64,000 bases of DNA from Candidatus Coatesiibacteriota bacterium (GTDB lineage: Bacteria; JAFGND01), in NCBI GenBank assembly GCA_016927185.1, contig JAFGND010000023.1:1-64000 (forward strand), written 5' to 3'. Below are positions 36,793 through 45,723 of this stretch, one piece after another (the stretch's first letter is position 1; every line of letters starts with the position of its first letter). The notes below the pieces were generated by a model. The model was not told the origin of the DNA, made no database searches, and saw only the letters and a list, made by a program, of their open reading frames with translations. The translations under genes and the position numbers were made by a program.

Positions 36793-37512
36793 TCACAAAA
36801 GATTTCTGTGAGGTGAAAGTATTTCTGCTATTTGCTTTCCCATAAGTATATATTGCTTGAGTTCTTCCTTATCCTCTATCAAACCAGTTTTTTGAAAAGT
36901 TGCATCATGACCTTCCAGGGTAAAATCTATGTTGTTATATTTGAAACTGCACATGGCAATAAAAACCTGCTTGAAATGGCTATTGACAACTTGTATGGCT
37001 GAATCAGGATTATTGCATTTTATAATGTATTGCCCGTCAAAGTCAGGATCACCTATTTCTATGTCTTGCATACCAAGGGATTTTCCTATCTTTGAAAAAA
37101 AACCTTCTGGATAGATCCTGAGTTTGTATTCATAAGGTTTTTCGAATTCAATGAAAATATCAGTATAGAAGATTGGGTTTTTACCTCCTGAAGAATGATA
37201 AGTACAACGGAGTTTTGAACCTTTCAAAGGCAATTCCAAAACAGGAAATCCTGTATTCCTGGGAATATTATTCGGATTGAGTAATTCCTTTGATTTTCCT
37301 TGAAAAATAAAGGAGGTTAAGTCTATAAATTTCAAAGGTTTTTCATATATAGCTCCAATCTCAAGAGCAATTTCCTCAAATACTTTATGTCTACGTTCTG
37401 ATCTTTTTTTTGCTGAAATTATGGAATAACTAAGAGAGATTATAAATATTGAGAGGAACAAAATGAACATGATAACTGGAAACATATTTGACAGTAGATT
37501 ACCGAAATTCAT
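36793..37512 (-). CDS. Membrane-anchored protein, paralog of its upstream neighbour
   Basis: A 239-residue protein: one N-terminal membrane segment (about 10-30) and a soluble domain. The stretch EIGDPDFDGQYIIKCNNPD (about 150-168) corresponds to ETNDSDFDKEYKIKTDNPD in the neighbouring 216-residue protein, and both end with similar aliphatic helices, so they arose by tandem duplication. AAGGAG precedes the ATG. I do not recognise the domain. Confidence 0.65.
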   Translation of the reverse strand: MNFGNLLSNMFPVIMFILFLSIFIISLSYSIISAKKRSERRHKVFEEIALEIGAIYEKPLKFIDLTSFIFQGKSKELLNPNNIPRNTGFPVLELPLKGSKLRCTYHSSGGKNPIFYTDIFIEFEKPYEYKLRIYPEGFFSKIGKSLGMQDIEIGDPDFDGQYIIKCNNPDSAIQVVNSHFKQVFIAMCSFKYNNIDFTLEGHDATFQKTGLIEDKEELKQYILMGKQIAEILSPHRNLL

Positions 37513-37521
37513 ATATACTCC

Positions 37522-38172
37522 TTATAGCTGTTTACGTAAGTTATTACTAAAAGTTTCTCCCAGCTCTTTTGAATTCACAAGAAAGAGTTTCAAATTATCT
37601 TTGTTACAGATTGATATATCTCTGTCAATATTAATTTCAGCTTCATTTATGATTATTGTCATGAAATCCTTCTTGTCTCCATGAATACCTCTGATGCAAT
37701 TCTTTATATTATTATTCAAAATTTTTCTAGCCTTATCCGGATTATCAGTTTTTATTTTATATTCTTTATCAAAATCACTATCATTAGTTTCTATTTCTAT
37801 CAAATGGACTTCTTTTGGGAAAGGAGAAGCCATATTCAAAATCTCATATAAATCCTCAGGAATGATTAAAATCTTGCAAAATAATGAGTTATAGAGGTTC
37901 AGTATTAGTTTGTTTTCGTTCTTCTTATGAATGAAGACTCCTTCTCCTCCTTTGAATCTGAATTCTATTTGCAGATGTCTTTCTTGATCATTTCCTGAAA
38001 TTTTAATTCCTTCCATAAAAAAAGGTTCAATGTCTTTTATGAAATCAGTGCTTATGCTTCTATTCCTTCTATAAGCTATTCTTGAAAGAAAATAAATAAC
38101 AATGATGATTAATGCCATTTTGAAGTAAATTGAATTTGTAATAATCATGATATTATTAATAATATTATTCAT
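37522..38172 (-). CDS. Membrane-anchored protein, paralog of its downstream neighbour
   Basis: A 216-residue protein with an N-terminal membrane segment (about 7-28) and a soluble domain sharing the DFDxxYxIKxxNPDxA core with the 239-residue protein that follows nine bases downstream. The linker between anchor and domain is shorter. Function unknown. Tandem arrangement suggests a hetero-oligomer or simple gene duplication. Confidence 0.65.
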   Translation of the reverse strand: MNNIINNIMIITNSIYFKMALIIIVIYFLSRIAYRRNRSISTDFIKDIEPFFMEGIKISGNDQERHLQIEFRFKGGEGVFIHKKNENKLILNLYNSLFCKILIIPEDLYEILNMASPFPKEVHLIEIETNDSDFDKEYKIKTDNPDKARKILNNNIKNCIRGIHGDKKDFMTIIINEAEINIDRDISICNKDNLKLFLVNSKELGETFSNNLRKQL

Positions 38173-38211
38173 TACCTATTTTCAGATCAAGTATTTACTG
38201 GAATCAATAAA

Positions 38212-39480
38212 TTAATAATCAAGAAGAAAATTCAGTATATATTCACCGACATTCTGAATAGATATGCATTCTGGCATTAATTGATTTGTTATACGGAATG
38301 CATTGTCATATGTATGGCAGCCAGTTATATGAGTACTATTAAAAACTTCCTTAGTATTAAGCCTTGCTTTTAAATCGTAACCATGCTTCGGAAGAATTAC
38401 CATGTCTGGTGCAATATCCAGAAACTCGCCTTTATATATATCTTCTTTCCTGAATACTTTTTCTATTACTGCTTCATTATTATATTTCAATGTAAAGAGT
38501 TTGCTCTCAAGATCATCAAGGTATTTTTTACAGTCTTCTTCGGAAATTTCAAGACCATTTTCAAATATCTCTCTTTTATTCAAATATATCCTTCCTGGAT
38601 CCAGAGACATGAATAATGATTTTCCGCTAATATCTTCTATGCTTGCAGGATGGCTTTTATTCAGTACCATTAAGTTATTCTCGATAAGCCAGTTATTTAT
38701 ATATATTTCCTGCTTTAATCCAGTGAAACCATGATCTGAAAGCATAATGAACGGATTTTCATCAAAAAAATCATCAACCAATCTTCCAAACAGTTTGTCT
38801 ATCTTGTTGAAATATTCCATAACAAATGAGTGATATATATTACTTTTATCTGTAATTGCATGATGCATGAAATGCAGAAGCCTATCAGTTTCAGTAATAA
38901 CTCCTATCCATAAATCGTACTTGTCTTTCAAAGTCAACCTGAAACTTTTTTCCCTTATTTCGAGCATCTCAATTAAATCTTTTACAAGGAAATCCAAATC
39001 TTTTGCTTTAGTCAAATCAACATCTATTCTATATTTCATGTCCTTTAAATCCCTGTAGAAGGAAAGCGGATATACTGATTTTTCCAGTTCTAATGCCACA
39101 AAACCCGAAACCATAAGTCCATTTATCGGGGTAGCAGGATATGTACTTGGTAAATTAATGACTGCTGAAGTCATATTCTTCTCAGCTATTATTTCCCATA
39201 AAGTTTTCTTTTTCCTGTCTTTACTGTTGGGAAAAGTCAAGCTATATGATGGTCTGTTAAAATCCATGAATCCAAATATGCCATGCTCAGCAGGATTTGA
39301 AGCAGTCATGAAAGATGTCCATGCAACTGACGAAATAGGCGGGTAAGAGCTCAGAAGAGGGACAAAGCTGGATTCAGATTGATCTATATAACTTTTGAAA
39401 TTTGGCATTATCCCGGCATCAATATATTCGCTTATCAGACTGAATGGAGTCCCGTCTAATCCCAGTACATAAAAAGCCAT
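38212..39480 (-). CDS. Alkaline-phosphatase-superfamily phosphodiesterase-like protein, cytoplasmic
   Basis: A 422-residue protein of the type I phosphodiesterase/nucleotide pyrophosphatase family, here without signal peptide. Metal and nucleophile blocks: VLGLDGTPF, PPISSVAWTSF followed by EHGIFGF, LSDHGF in the second half and a terminal GCH motif. Its ATG overlaps the cysC stop (TAATG), which means tight coupling with sulfate activation. A cytoplasmic location and the partner genes suggest it acts on a nucleotide or activated sulfate compound, but that is inference. Confidence 0.78.
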   Translation of the reverse strand: MAFYVLGLDGTPFSLISEYIDAGIMPNFKSYIDQSESSFVPLLSSYPPISSVAWTSFMTASNPAEHGIFGFMDFNRPSYSLTFPNSKDRKKKTLWEIIAEKNMTSAVINLPSTYPATPINGLMVSGFVALELEKSVYPLSFYRDLKDMKYRIDVDLTKAKDLDFLVKDLIEMLEIREKSFRLTLKDKYDLWIGVITETDRLLHFMHHAITDKSNIYHSFVMEYFNKIDKLFGRLVDDFFDENPFIMLSDHGFTGLKQEIYINNWLIENNLMVLNKSHPASIEDISGKSLFMSLDPGRIYLNKREIFENGLEISEEDCKKYLDDLESKLFTLKYNNEAVIEKVFRKEDIYKGEFLDIAPDMVILPKHGYDLKARLNTKEVFNSTHITGCHTYDNAFRITNQLMPECISIQNVGEYILNFLLDY

Positions 39481-40079
39481 TAAATATATCCCAGATCTTC
39501 AAGTCTTTTCTTGATTTTTGCTTCTTCATCAGGGGAATAAACATTCTTTATGAAAGTGCGATTTGTTATGAAACCTTTTTCTTGAAGATAATTCAGTATT
39601 GTTTCCACGCTTTCCTCTATAGATGTATTTTTTAACTCAATTTCAGGATTTAATGGTGGTTCATAAGGATCATCCACTCCAGTGAAGTCTTTTATTTCAC
39701 CTTTTCTTGCTTTTGCATACATTCCCTTTACATCCCTTTGTTCACATATTTCAATTGGGGTATTCATATATACCTCTATGAAATTCGTACAGGATTGTCT
39801 GGCATCAAAACGCGCTTTCCTGTAAGGTGAAATAAAAGAGACAATAACAGCAACTTCATTTCTGGATAAAAGCTTTGCTACAAAAGTAACTCTATCGATA
39901 TTTTTATCCCTGTCTTCTTTTGAAAATCCAAGATCCTTGCATAAGGATTTTCTGACAACATCCCCATCAAGTCTCTCCACCTTCAATCCTAGATCTGTCA
40001 ACTCCTTTGCTAAAGCATCTGCTATAGTTGTTTTTCCAGAACATGGTAAACCGGTAAACCAAATACAAAATCCATTCAT
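39480..40079 (-). CDS. cysC: Adenylylsulfate kinase with C-terminal LGYI tail
   Basis: Phosphorylates APS to PAPS, the universal sulfonate donor. The 199-residue protein has the P-loop GLPCSGKTT (10-18), the DGD motif (LDGDVVRKSL), the FISPYRKARFDAR block and the KGMYAKARKGEIKDFTGVDDPYEPP segment of APS kinases. The last 20 or so residues are an extra acidic-basic helix ending KKRLEDLGYI, reminiscent of the tail of the small protein at 3580-3771. It lies between two phosphatase-superfamily genes, with sat just beyond. Confidence 0.93.
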   Translation of the reverse strand: MNGFCIWFTGLPCSGKTTIADALAKELTDLGLKVERLDGDVVRKSLCKDLGFSKEDRDKNIDRVTFVAKLLSRNEVAVIVSFISPYRKARFDARQSCTNFIEVYMNTPIEICEQRDVKGMYAKARKGEIKDFTGVDDPYEPPLNPEIELKNTSIEESVETILNYLQEKGFITNRTFIKNVYSPDEEAKIKKRLEDLGYI

Positions 40080-40082
40080 TTA

Positions 40083-41492
40083 TCACTCCTCGTAAAAACT
40101 ACTTTTCCAAAATGATGTTCCCAAATAGTGATTTGGTTTTTTTATCCCGAAAGCCTCAAGGACAGTTGGGGCAATATGATAAATTGCTTGATGATCCAGC
40201 CAGTTTTCTCCGATTCCAGGATGATACAAGAGGAAAAATCCATCTTGGGCATGATTAGCATCATCAGGCCCCGTATCATTTTCATGAGTGTATAGTCTGG
40301 AGGTCCCAACAGTACCTTGACTTCGCCATGAAAGATCACCTAAGTATAGAATAATATCAGGTGGAATTCCATTAGTTTCATGATATATCTCATCAGGTAA
40401 ATATGCCTTGTTGTTCATGCAGATTCCGTTGTCATCAAGAATTGCTTCAAGTTTCTTTTTCAGTTCTTCAAGGAAATCCTTTTTCTGGTTTTCTTTTATT
40501 ATCCCTCTGGGTTCTCTGCCAGCAATGTTTAAAAAAATCCTTGAATAGTATCCTCCCTCTCCATAACAATATGTATTATCCCAGTCAATAATATCGTGAC
40601 TAATTTTTAGTGCTTTCTTTGGGGTTTCTATCAGTTTCAAATAACCTTCTTGCATTAGCCATTCATTGATATAGAAACCGCCTTTCATTGCTTTTGCTCC
40701 ATGATCAGATACTATGAAAATTGCGATTTCTTCATTATCTATATAAGGATTCAAAAGCTCCTCAAGGTTTTTGTCAAGAGAAATGTAGTACTTTTCTACT
40801 ACATTTTTCAGGATGCTATCAGGCTTATATAATGGATGCTCTTCATCGAAATATTTCCAGAAACCATGATGTAGTCTGTCAGGTCCCATAAAAACTGCCA
40901 TGAAGAAATCCCATTCTTTGCTTTCAAGAAGAAATTTTGCTGCCTTGAAGCGAGCTTTTGTCATTTTGTAAATCTCTTTTATCAACCATTCCTTATCTTG
41001 TGTTCGGAAATTATTGACATCTATCTGATAATCAGGTACTGCTAGTAGAAGTTCCTTTTTAAGCTCTTTTGGATAAGTAAAATCTGAATTGAGGTCTGGA
41101 GTAAGAAAACACCCTACAAGATTGCCCTTTATTGGTTTAGGTGGATATGTTTGAGGAACATTTAGTATTGTAGATTTCAATCCAGCTTCTCCCAAAATAT
41201 CCCACAATAAAGGCTTCTTAATAAACGTGCTGTTAGCAATCACTTGATCATTATAGTCATAACTTCCTCTGTTTCTGAAGCCATAAATACCTAGCTGACC
41301 TGGATCCTGAGAAGTCATCATAGTCATCCATGCTGGTACAGTGATCGCTGGAATGGTACTCCTGAGTGTTCCATAACGAGAACTCTGTTTGAGTTTGTTG
41401 AAGAAATCAAGTTGATTAACGAATCTGCTATTCACAAGCTGAGGCGCAAGACAATCAAGTCCTATAATAATGAATTTTTTAATCTGTGGCAT
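40083..41492 (-). CDS. Alkaline-phosphatase-superfamily phosphodiesterase-like protein, cytoplasmic
   Basis: A 469-residue relative of the 422-residue neighbour, also without signal peptide. It has IGLDCLAPQL (first metal Asp), IPAITVPAWMTMM (nucleophile Thr region), VSDHGAKAMKGGFY and NHAQDGFFL. The usual His of the HGI motif is replaced (QLGIYGF), so its metal site may differ. It lies 8 bases from sat and 3 bases from cysC. Two paralogs flanking cysC suggest distinct substrates or a heterodimer; neither is shown. Confidence 0.78.
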   Translation of the reverse strand: MPQIKKFIIIGLDCLAPQLVNSRFVNQLDFFNKLKQSSRYGTLRSTIPAITVPAWMTMMTSQDPGQLGIYGFRNRGSYDYNDQVIANSTFIKKPLLWDILGEAGLKSTILNVPQTYPPKPIKGNLVGCFLTPDLNSDFTYPKELKKELLLAVPDYQIDVNNFRTQDKEWLIKEIYKMTKARFKAAKFLLESKEWDFFMAVFMGPDRLHHGFWKYFDEEHPLYKPDSILKNVVEKYYISLDKNLEELLNPYIDNEEIAIFIVSDHGAKAMKGGFYINEWLMQEGYLKLIETPKKALKISHDIIDWDNTYCYGEGGYYSRIFLNIAGREPRGIIKENQKKDFLEELKKKLEAILDDNGICMNNKAYLPDEIYHETNGIPPDIILYLGDLSWRSQGTVGTSRLYTHENDTGPDDANHAQDGFFLLYHPGIGENWLDHQAIYHIAPTVLEAFGIKKPNHYLGTSFWKSSFYEE

Positions 41493-41499
41493 TACATTC

Positions 41500-42657
41500 C
41501 TATTCTACAAATGGTTTTGGATAATTGATCATAATATCACTTATTTCTTTTCTTGTCATTTCCTCAGGAATAGATATGTGTTTTATAATCATCTCCCTTA
41601 CTAATGAACCGGAAAGATAAATTCTTTCTGAATCTCCATGAGGACATGTTTTTGAAGTTGCCATCTGATCACAAGTACTGCAAAAGAAAGAATTCTCGAA
41701 ACAAAGTGGTTTTATTTCAAGTTTATTGAAAGGCATTTTTTCAAAAATTTTTTGTGCGTCGTAAGTCCCATAATATTTTCCAACACCTGCATGATCACGT
41801 CCTACAATAAAGTGGGTACAACCGAAATTTTGACGAATAATTGCATGAAAGATTGCTTCTTTAGGACCTGCGTAGTTCATCTTCATAGGCAAAATGCTCA
41901 TAACAGCTCTGTTTTTAGGATAAAAATCTGAGATCATCTTTTCATAAACTGCTATTATTACTTCGTCTTTAAAGTCACCAGACTTCTTTTTCCCAATGAC
42001 AGGATTAATGAAAAGTCCATCAACAACTTCTAATGCACATTTCTGAAGATATTCATGAGAACGATGAACTGGATTTCTGGTCTGAAAAGCAACAACTGTC
42101 TGCCAGCCTTTTTCCCTGAAAAGAATCCTTGTTTCAAGGGGATCCAGATTATATTCAGGAAATGGTTGCCTGTTTGTATCTATAAGATCAATTCTTCCAG
42201 CAACATAATATTCCTTTTTTGAGAGAAAACCCGCAACTCCTGGATGTTTTTCATCATTAGTCTGAAATACGCTTGAAACAAGCTTGTTTACATCAGGTTT
42301 ATATATTTCTTCAACTAGCATGGAAGCTAAAGGTGAATTATCCTCATTTTTTATAAGAACATGCCTGCCTTCTTTCAATTTTATAGCCGTTTCATGATCA
42401 ATATCCAATACAATTGGAACTGTCCATATAAGTCCGTTTTCAAGAATGCTGTCATCTATTATTGCTGAAAGATCAATTTTGGACAGAAAGCCATTCAAGG
42501 GACTGTAGATACCCCTGCAGATATTTCTTATATCCTTGGAAGTCTCTTCATCAACAATAATTGATATCCAGTTGCAGCAGTTTTCAAGAACATTCTCTCT
42601 TTCTTCACCCTGAAGAATTCTTCTGATCAGTTGTCCTCCATGTGGTTTTATTTGCAT
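41500..42657 (-). CDS. sat: Sulfate adenylyltransferase
   Basis: ATP sulfurylase, making APS from ATP and sulfate. The 385-residue single-subunit Sat form has the catalytic QTRNPVHRSHEY, the VGRDHAGVGKYYG loop and a zinc-type CSTCDQMATSKTCPHG motif found in bacterial/archaeal Sat. Start chosen at MQIKPHGGQL, a typical family beginning. It heads the sat-phosphatase-cysC-phosphatase order. No APS or PAPS reductase and no sulfotransferase are in the window, so the fate of PAPS is unresolved. Confidence 0.94.
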   Translation of the reverse strand: MQIKPHGGQLIRRILQGEERENVLENCCNWISIIVDEETSKDIRNICRGIYSPLNGFLSKIDLSAIIDDSILENGLIWTVPIVLDIDHETAIKLKEGRHVLIKNEDNSPLASMLVEEIYKPDVNKLVSSVFQTNDEKHPGVAGFLSKKEYYVAGRIDLIDTNRQPFPEYNLDPLETRILFREKGWQTVVAFQTRNPVHRSHEYLQKCALEVVDGLFINPVIGKKKSGDFKDEVIIAVYEKMISDFYPKNRAVMSILPMKMNYAGPKEAIFHAIIRQNFGCTHFIVGRDHAGVGKYYGTYDAQKIFEKMPFNKLEIKPLCFENSFFCSTCDQMATSKTCPHGDSERIYLSGSLVREMIIKHISIPEEMTRKEISDIMINYPKPFVE

Positions 42658-42658
42658 C

Positions 42659-43642
42659 TTAAATCCCTTCTTTTATTTCCTTCTTTAACCTTTTAGTTTC
42701 AGGAATTTCAGACAATTTCAACAAAAAAGTCTTTGAAAGTTTTAAATATTTGTCTGCATTTTCGACATCACCGCTTGTTTTATATGATTTTGCCAGATGA
42801 AAATTGAAAAGAGCAAGGTTGTAATTACTTATTGGCTTTATTTCATTTACTTTATTAAGCCCAAGATTAAGGTAATCAATGGATGATTTGATTTCATTAT
42901 TACTGACAGAGCATATTGATAAAATATAGTATGGCCATGGATCCCTTGGGAATAACTTGTTAATATTTTTTGCAACTTCTTCAGTCTTCGTAAAATCCTT
43001 TTTTTGATAATAAATATCAAGAAGAACAAACATGGAAGAGGGATATGAATATAAACCTTTTTCTATCGATGTTCTCAAGTATTTTTCCGTATCAGTATTC
43101 TTCATGAGAATACCTCCGCCTATATCCTTCCAATGTAAAAACATTCCCATTCCACCATAAGCATCATAAAACTCTGGTTCTGCATCTATTATCTGTTTCA
43201 TCAAGTTATAACCTTTATATGCAAGCCTGAATGCCCCGATTAAGGCACCATTCCTTGCAAGATGAATTGCTTGTAAACCATAACTTGATCCAAGATAATA
43301 TTTTGCCCACAAATCCTTGTTATTACTATAAATATTATCATTAGAAAATTTCTGGCATTTTTTTACATTAGCAATAAATTCTTTTTCCTTGCTATTGTCT
43401 TCCATATCTTGCATAATCATTTCATATACCATTGCCTTGAAGAAGTAAGCTGAAGGATTATCAGGGAATTTGTTTTCAAGGGAGTCCAATACAGCGAGTG
43501 ATTCATCATAGTATTTCTGATGCATTTTTTCTAATGCGCTTTTCAGATATTTATATCTTATGGAGTTTTTCTCTTGAGAGTGCTGATTTCCTTCAATTTG
43601 CTCTATTGAGAAAATTAAAATAAAAACTAATAAAATAATCAT
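42659..43642 (-). CDS. Exported TPR-repeat protein
   Basis: A 327-residue protein with an N-terminal signal-like segment (about 1-18) and helical repeats of the TPR kind, clearest at about 30-90 and 200-315 (ALNxAKSYKTSGDVENADKY-like). TPR proteins serve as scaffolds; the partner is unknown. Its ATG overlaps the LolA-like stop (ATGA) and its stop is two bases before sat, so it is in the same run. Confidence 0.7.
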   Translation of the reverse strand: MIILLVFILIFSIEQIEGNQHSQEKNSIRYKYLKSALEKMHQKYYDESLAVLDSLENKFPDNPSAYFFKAMVYEMIMQDMEDNSKEKEFIANVKKCQKFSNDNIYSNNKDLWAKYYLGSSYGLQAIHLARNGALIGAFRLAYKGYNLMKQIIDAEPEFYDAYGGMGMFLHWKDIGGGILMKNTDTEKYLRTSIEKGLYSYPSSMFVLLDIYYQKKDFTKTEEVAKNINKLFPRDPWPYYILSICSVSNNEIKSSIDYLNLGLNKVNEIKPISNYNLALFNFHLAKSYKTSGDVENADKYLKLSKTFLLKLSEIPETKRLKKEIKEGI

Positions 43643-44268
43643 TCGGATTTATCTATTATTTTTGCTCCAGATGGTAGCCTAAATTCAAAATGCTTGCTAT
43701 CCAATTTTGGATTTATAATTATATCAGAAAAAGTATAAACGATTTTACTCTCAGTATCGTCTTCATATGCTATTCTGTAAATAATACTATCTGTCCCCAC
43801 CCAGATTTCCATCTTAACAAAGTCTGTTTTTTCATTCCTCGGAACCAGAAAAAGCTTTTTGCATATCCTGCCATCTATTTTTTCAGAACCAACATAAGTA
43901 ACATCAGATTCCTCAGGATATTTATAAATCAAATCCTTAAATCTTAATCCATATTCCAGCTTATTTGTTGAGAATTTCATAACTTGTTTGTTTACCGGTG
44001 AATACAAATAAATGAAATCTCCCGTACTCAAAAGGAATTGACCTTTTGGATGAATATATTCAAGCAATAATTTATTCGGTTCAGAAACATATATCTTACC
44101 ATTCAATGCTCTCCATTTGTTCAATTCTGACCAAATATTCACCTGCCTGAAAACACCTTGAAATGAATTAATTTTCTTATATTTTTCTTGAATCTGTTTT
44201 ATTATCTCATCAGTATTTTCTGCAAGAATAACAGTGCACGAAAGTAATATTATCAGTAAGTATTTCAT
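43639..44268 (-). CDS. LolA-like outer-membrane lipoprotein carrier family protein
   Basis: A 209-residue periplasmic protein: signal peptide (to about residue 16), then IIKQIQEKYKKINSFQGVFRQV, the usual LolA opening, followed by antiparallel strands (LNGKIYVSEPNKLLLEYIHP, GDFIYLYSP, KVMKFS-type) of the half-barrel fold. LolA carries lipoproteins from LolCDE to the outer membrane; LolB is not visible. A paralog such as a LolA-like domain of polysaccharide systems is possible. Confidence 0.72.
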   Translation of the reverse strand: MKYLLIILLSCTVILAENTDEIIKQIQEKYKKINSFQGVFRQVNIWSELNKWRALNGKIYVSEPNKLLLEYIHPKGQFLLSTGDFIYLYSPVNKQVMKFSTNKLEYGLRFKDLIYKYPEESDVTYVGSEKIDGRICKKLFLVPRNEKTDFVKMEIWVGTDSIIYRIAYEDDTESKIVYTFSDIIINPKLDSKHFEFRLPSGAKIIDKSE

Positions 44269-44362
44269 ATTACCTCAAGGTTAAATAACGGACATTCTGA
44301 CAAGCGTTTTCTTGCAATATATCAAGAATAAAAGCCTGGTTCATCAAATTAATACCATAAAC

Positions 44363-45712
44363 CTACTTTTTCTTCTTTGTCTCTAATCCAGCTTCCATAT
44401 CAAGCTTGAGATGCTTAAGAAAATAAGCCTTTATCTTTTTCACGTTTTCATCACTTATTTTACGTTCTAAAGGGAATTCTGCTGAACATGAAACCCATCT
44501 AAAGAGTAGGATTTCAAGAAATCTGCCATAATCTTCCAATGCTTGCCGATCTAGCCATGAAATTGTATCTTCCTCTGTATGCAAGACATTATTGGAAGGA
44601 GAGGATCTGGCAAATTGAAGAGCGGGAATGCCATGATAAGCTAAACTTGTACCATCAGATGACATTGCATATTCCTTGATATCTAATTTGAATCCCAATT
44701 CTTTTGAAAGCAATTGCATTCCTACGATATGATCCGAACAACCTGCAACTGCAACATGATTTGTTCCCAGTAATGCACCATGAACATCTATATTGATTGT
44801 TAGTAGGTGATTATCTAGCTCAGTCTTATCCCAGATTTTAATATATTCTTTTTTTTCCTTTTCTTTCTTGTCTTTTTTTGCTAGTTCCTTGATATAATAT
44901 CTGCTTCCATTTAATCCTCTTTCCTCACTCCCGAATGCGATAAATCTGATTGTTCGTTTGCTTCCATGTATTGAAAAAATTCTTGCGAGTTCCATTACTA
45001 TTGCGGTTCCTCCTGCATTATCAGAAGCTCCACTTCCTTCCCATATAGAATCATAATGTCCACAAACAACAATAATCTCTTCAGGATAAAGACCTCCTTT
45101 CAATTCACCAATTACGTTCTGGCTGGTTGACGGTTTTATATCTTGCTCTGTTATGATAGTCATTTTTTTAGGTTTAGCTTTTACCAGTTTTAAACCATCA
45201 TCATATGAAATCATCAATGTTGGCTGATTTGCCAGTATTTTGTCCCATTCTTCGAGACGTTCAATATGCAGTGCTTTTGTACCTCTTGATGAACCAATAA
45301 CTATAACTCCTGCAGGTTCATATTCATCCATCTTTTTTCTCAGTTTGTCATCAAGAGCTCCATATCTGACAATGATTTTGTTCTTGATATCAGGTGTAAT
45401 TTCCAGAGGACTTCCTGAAAGGCACCAGACAATATCAGAAGTAATTCCTTTGGTTGGCGTATTTGAGCACAATCCATAAGATCTGCAATGTATGTCTCCT
45501 GTTTCTCTGGAAGTAATGAATGATTTTTTTACAGAGAAATCCTTCGTCTTGAATTCCTGTAAATATGACTTCAAGCCCCATTCCTTGAATCTCTCTAAAA
45601 TATAATAAGCTGCTTTTTTTTCTTCTCTTGAACCTCCCAGTCTTGCACCAATATTAACAGATAAATGATTCAGAAATTCAAAAGATGCCTTACCACTGAA
45701 TAAGTTTTTCAT
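44363..45712 (-). CDS. M28-family zinc aminopeptidase
   Basis: A 449-residue peptidase with a PA-like insertion (about 100-200) followed by the M28 zinc domain: VVCGHYDS, GASDNAGG, FGSEERGLNGSRYY, and the final His in VLHTEEDTI. It has no signal peptide, so it would be cytoplasmic unless exported differently. These enzymes remove N-terminal residues or hydrolyse cyclic dipeptides; the substrate is unknown. A 94-base gap separates it from the LolA-like gene. Confidence 0.85.
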   Translation of the reverse strand: MKNLFSGKASFEFLNHLSVNIGARLGGSREEKKAAYYILERFKEWGLKSYLQEFKTKDFSVKKSFITSRETGDIHCRSYGLCSNTPTKGITSDIVWCLSGSPLEITPDIKNKIIVRYGALDDKLRKKMDEYEPAGVIVIGSSRGTKALHIERLEEWDKILANQPTLMISYDDGLKLVKAKPKKMTIITEQDIKPSTSQNVIGELKGGLYPEEIIVVCGHYDSIWEGSGASDNAGGTAIVMELARIFSIHGSKRTIRFIAFGSEERGLNGSRYYIKELAKKDKKEKEKKEYIKIWDKTELDNHLLTINIDVHGALLGTNHVAVAGCSDHIVGMQLLSKELGFKLDIKEYAMSSDGTSLAYHGIPALQFARSSPSNNVLHTEEDTISWLDRQALEDYGRFLEILLFRWVSCSAEFPLERKISDENVKKIKAYFLKHLKLDMEAGLETKKKK

Positions 45713-45723
45713 ATAAACCTTCC

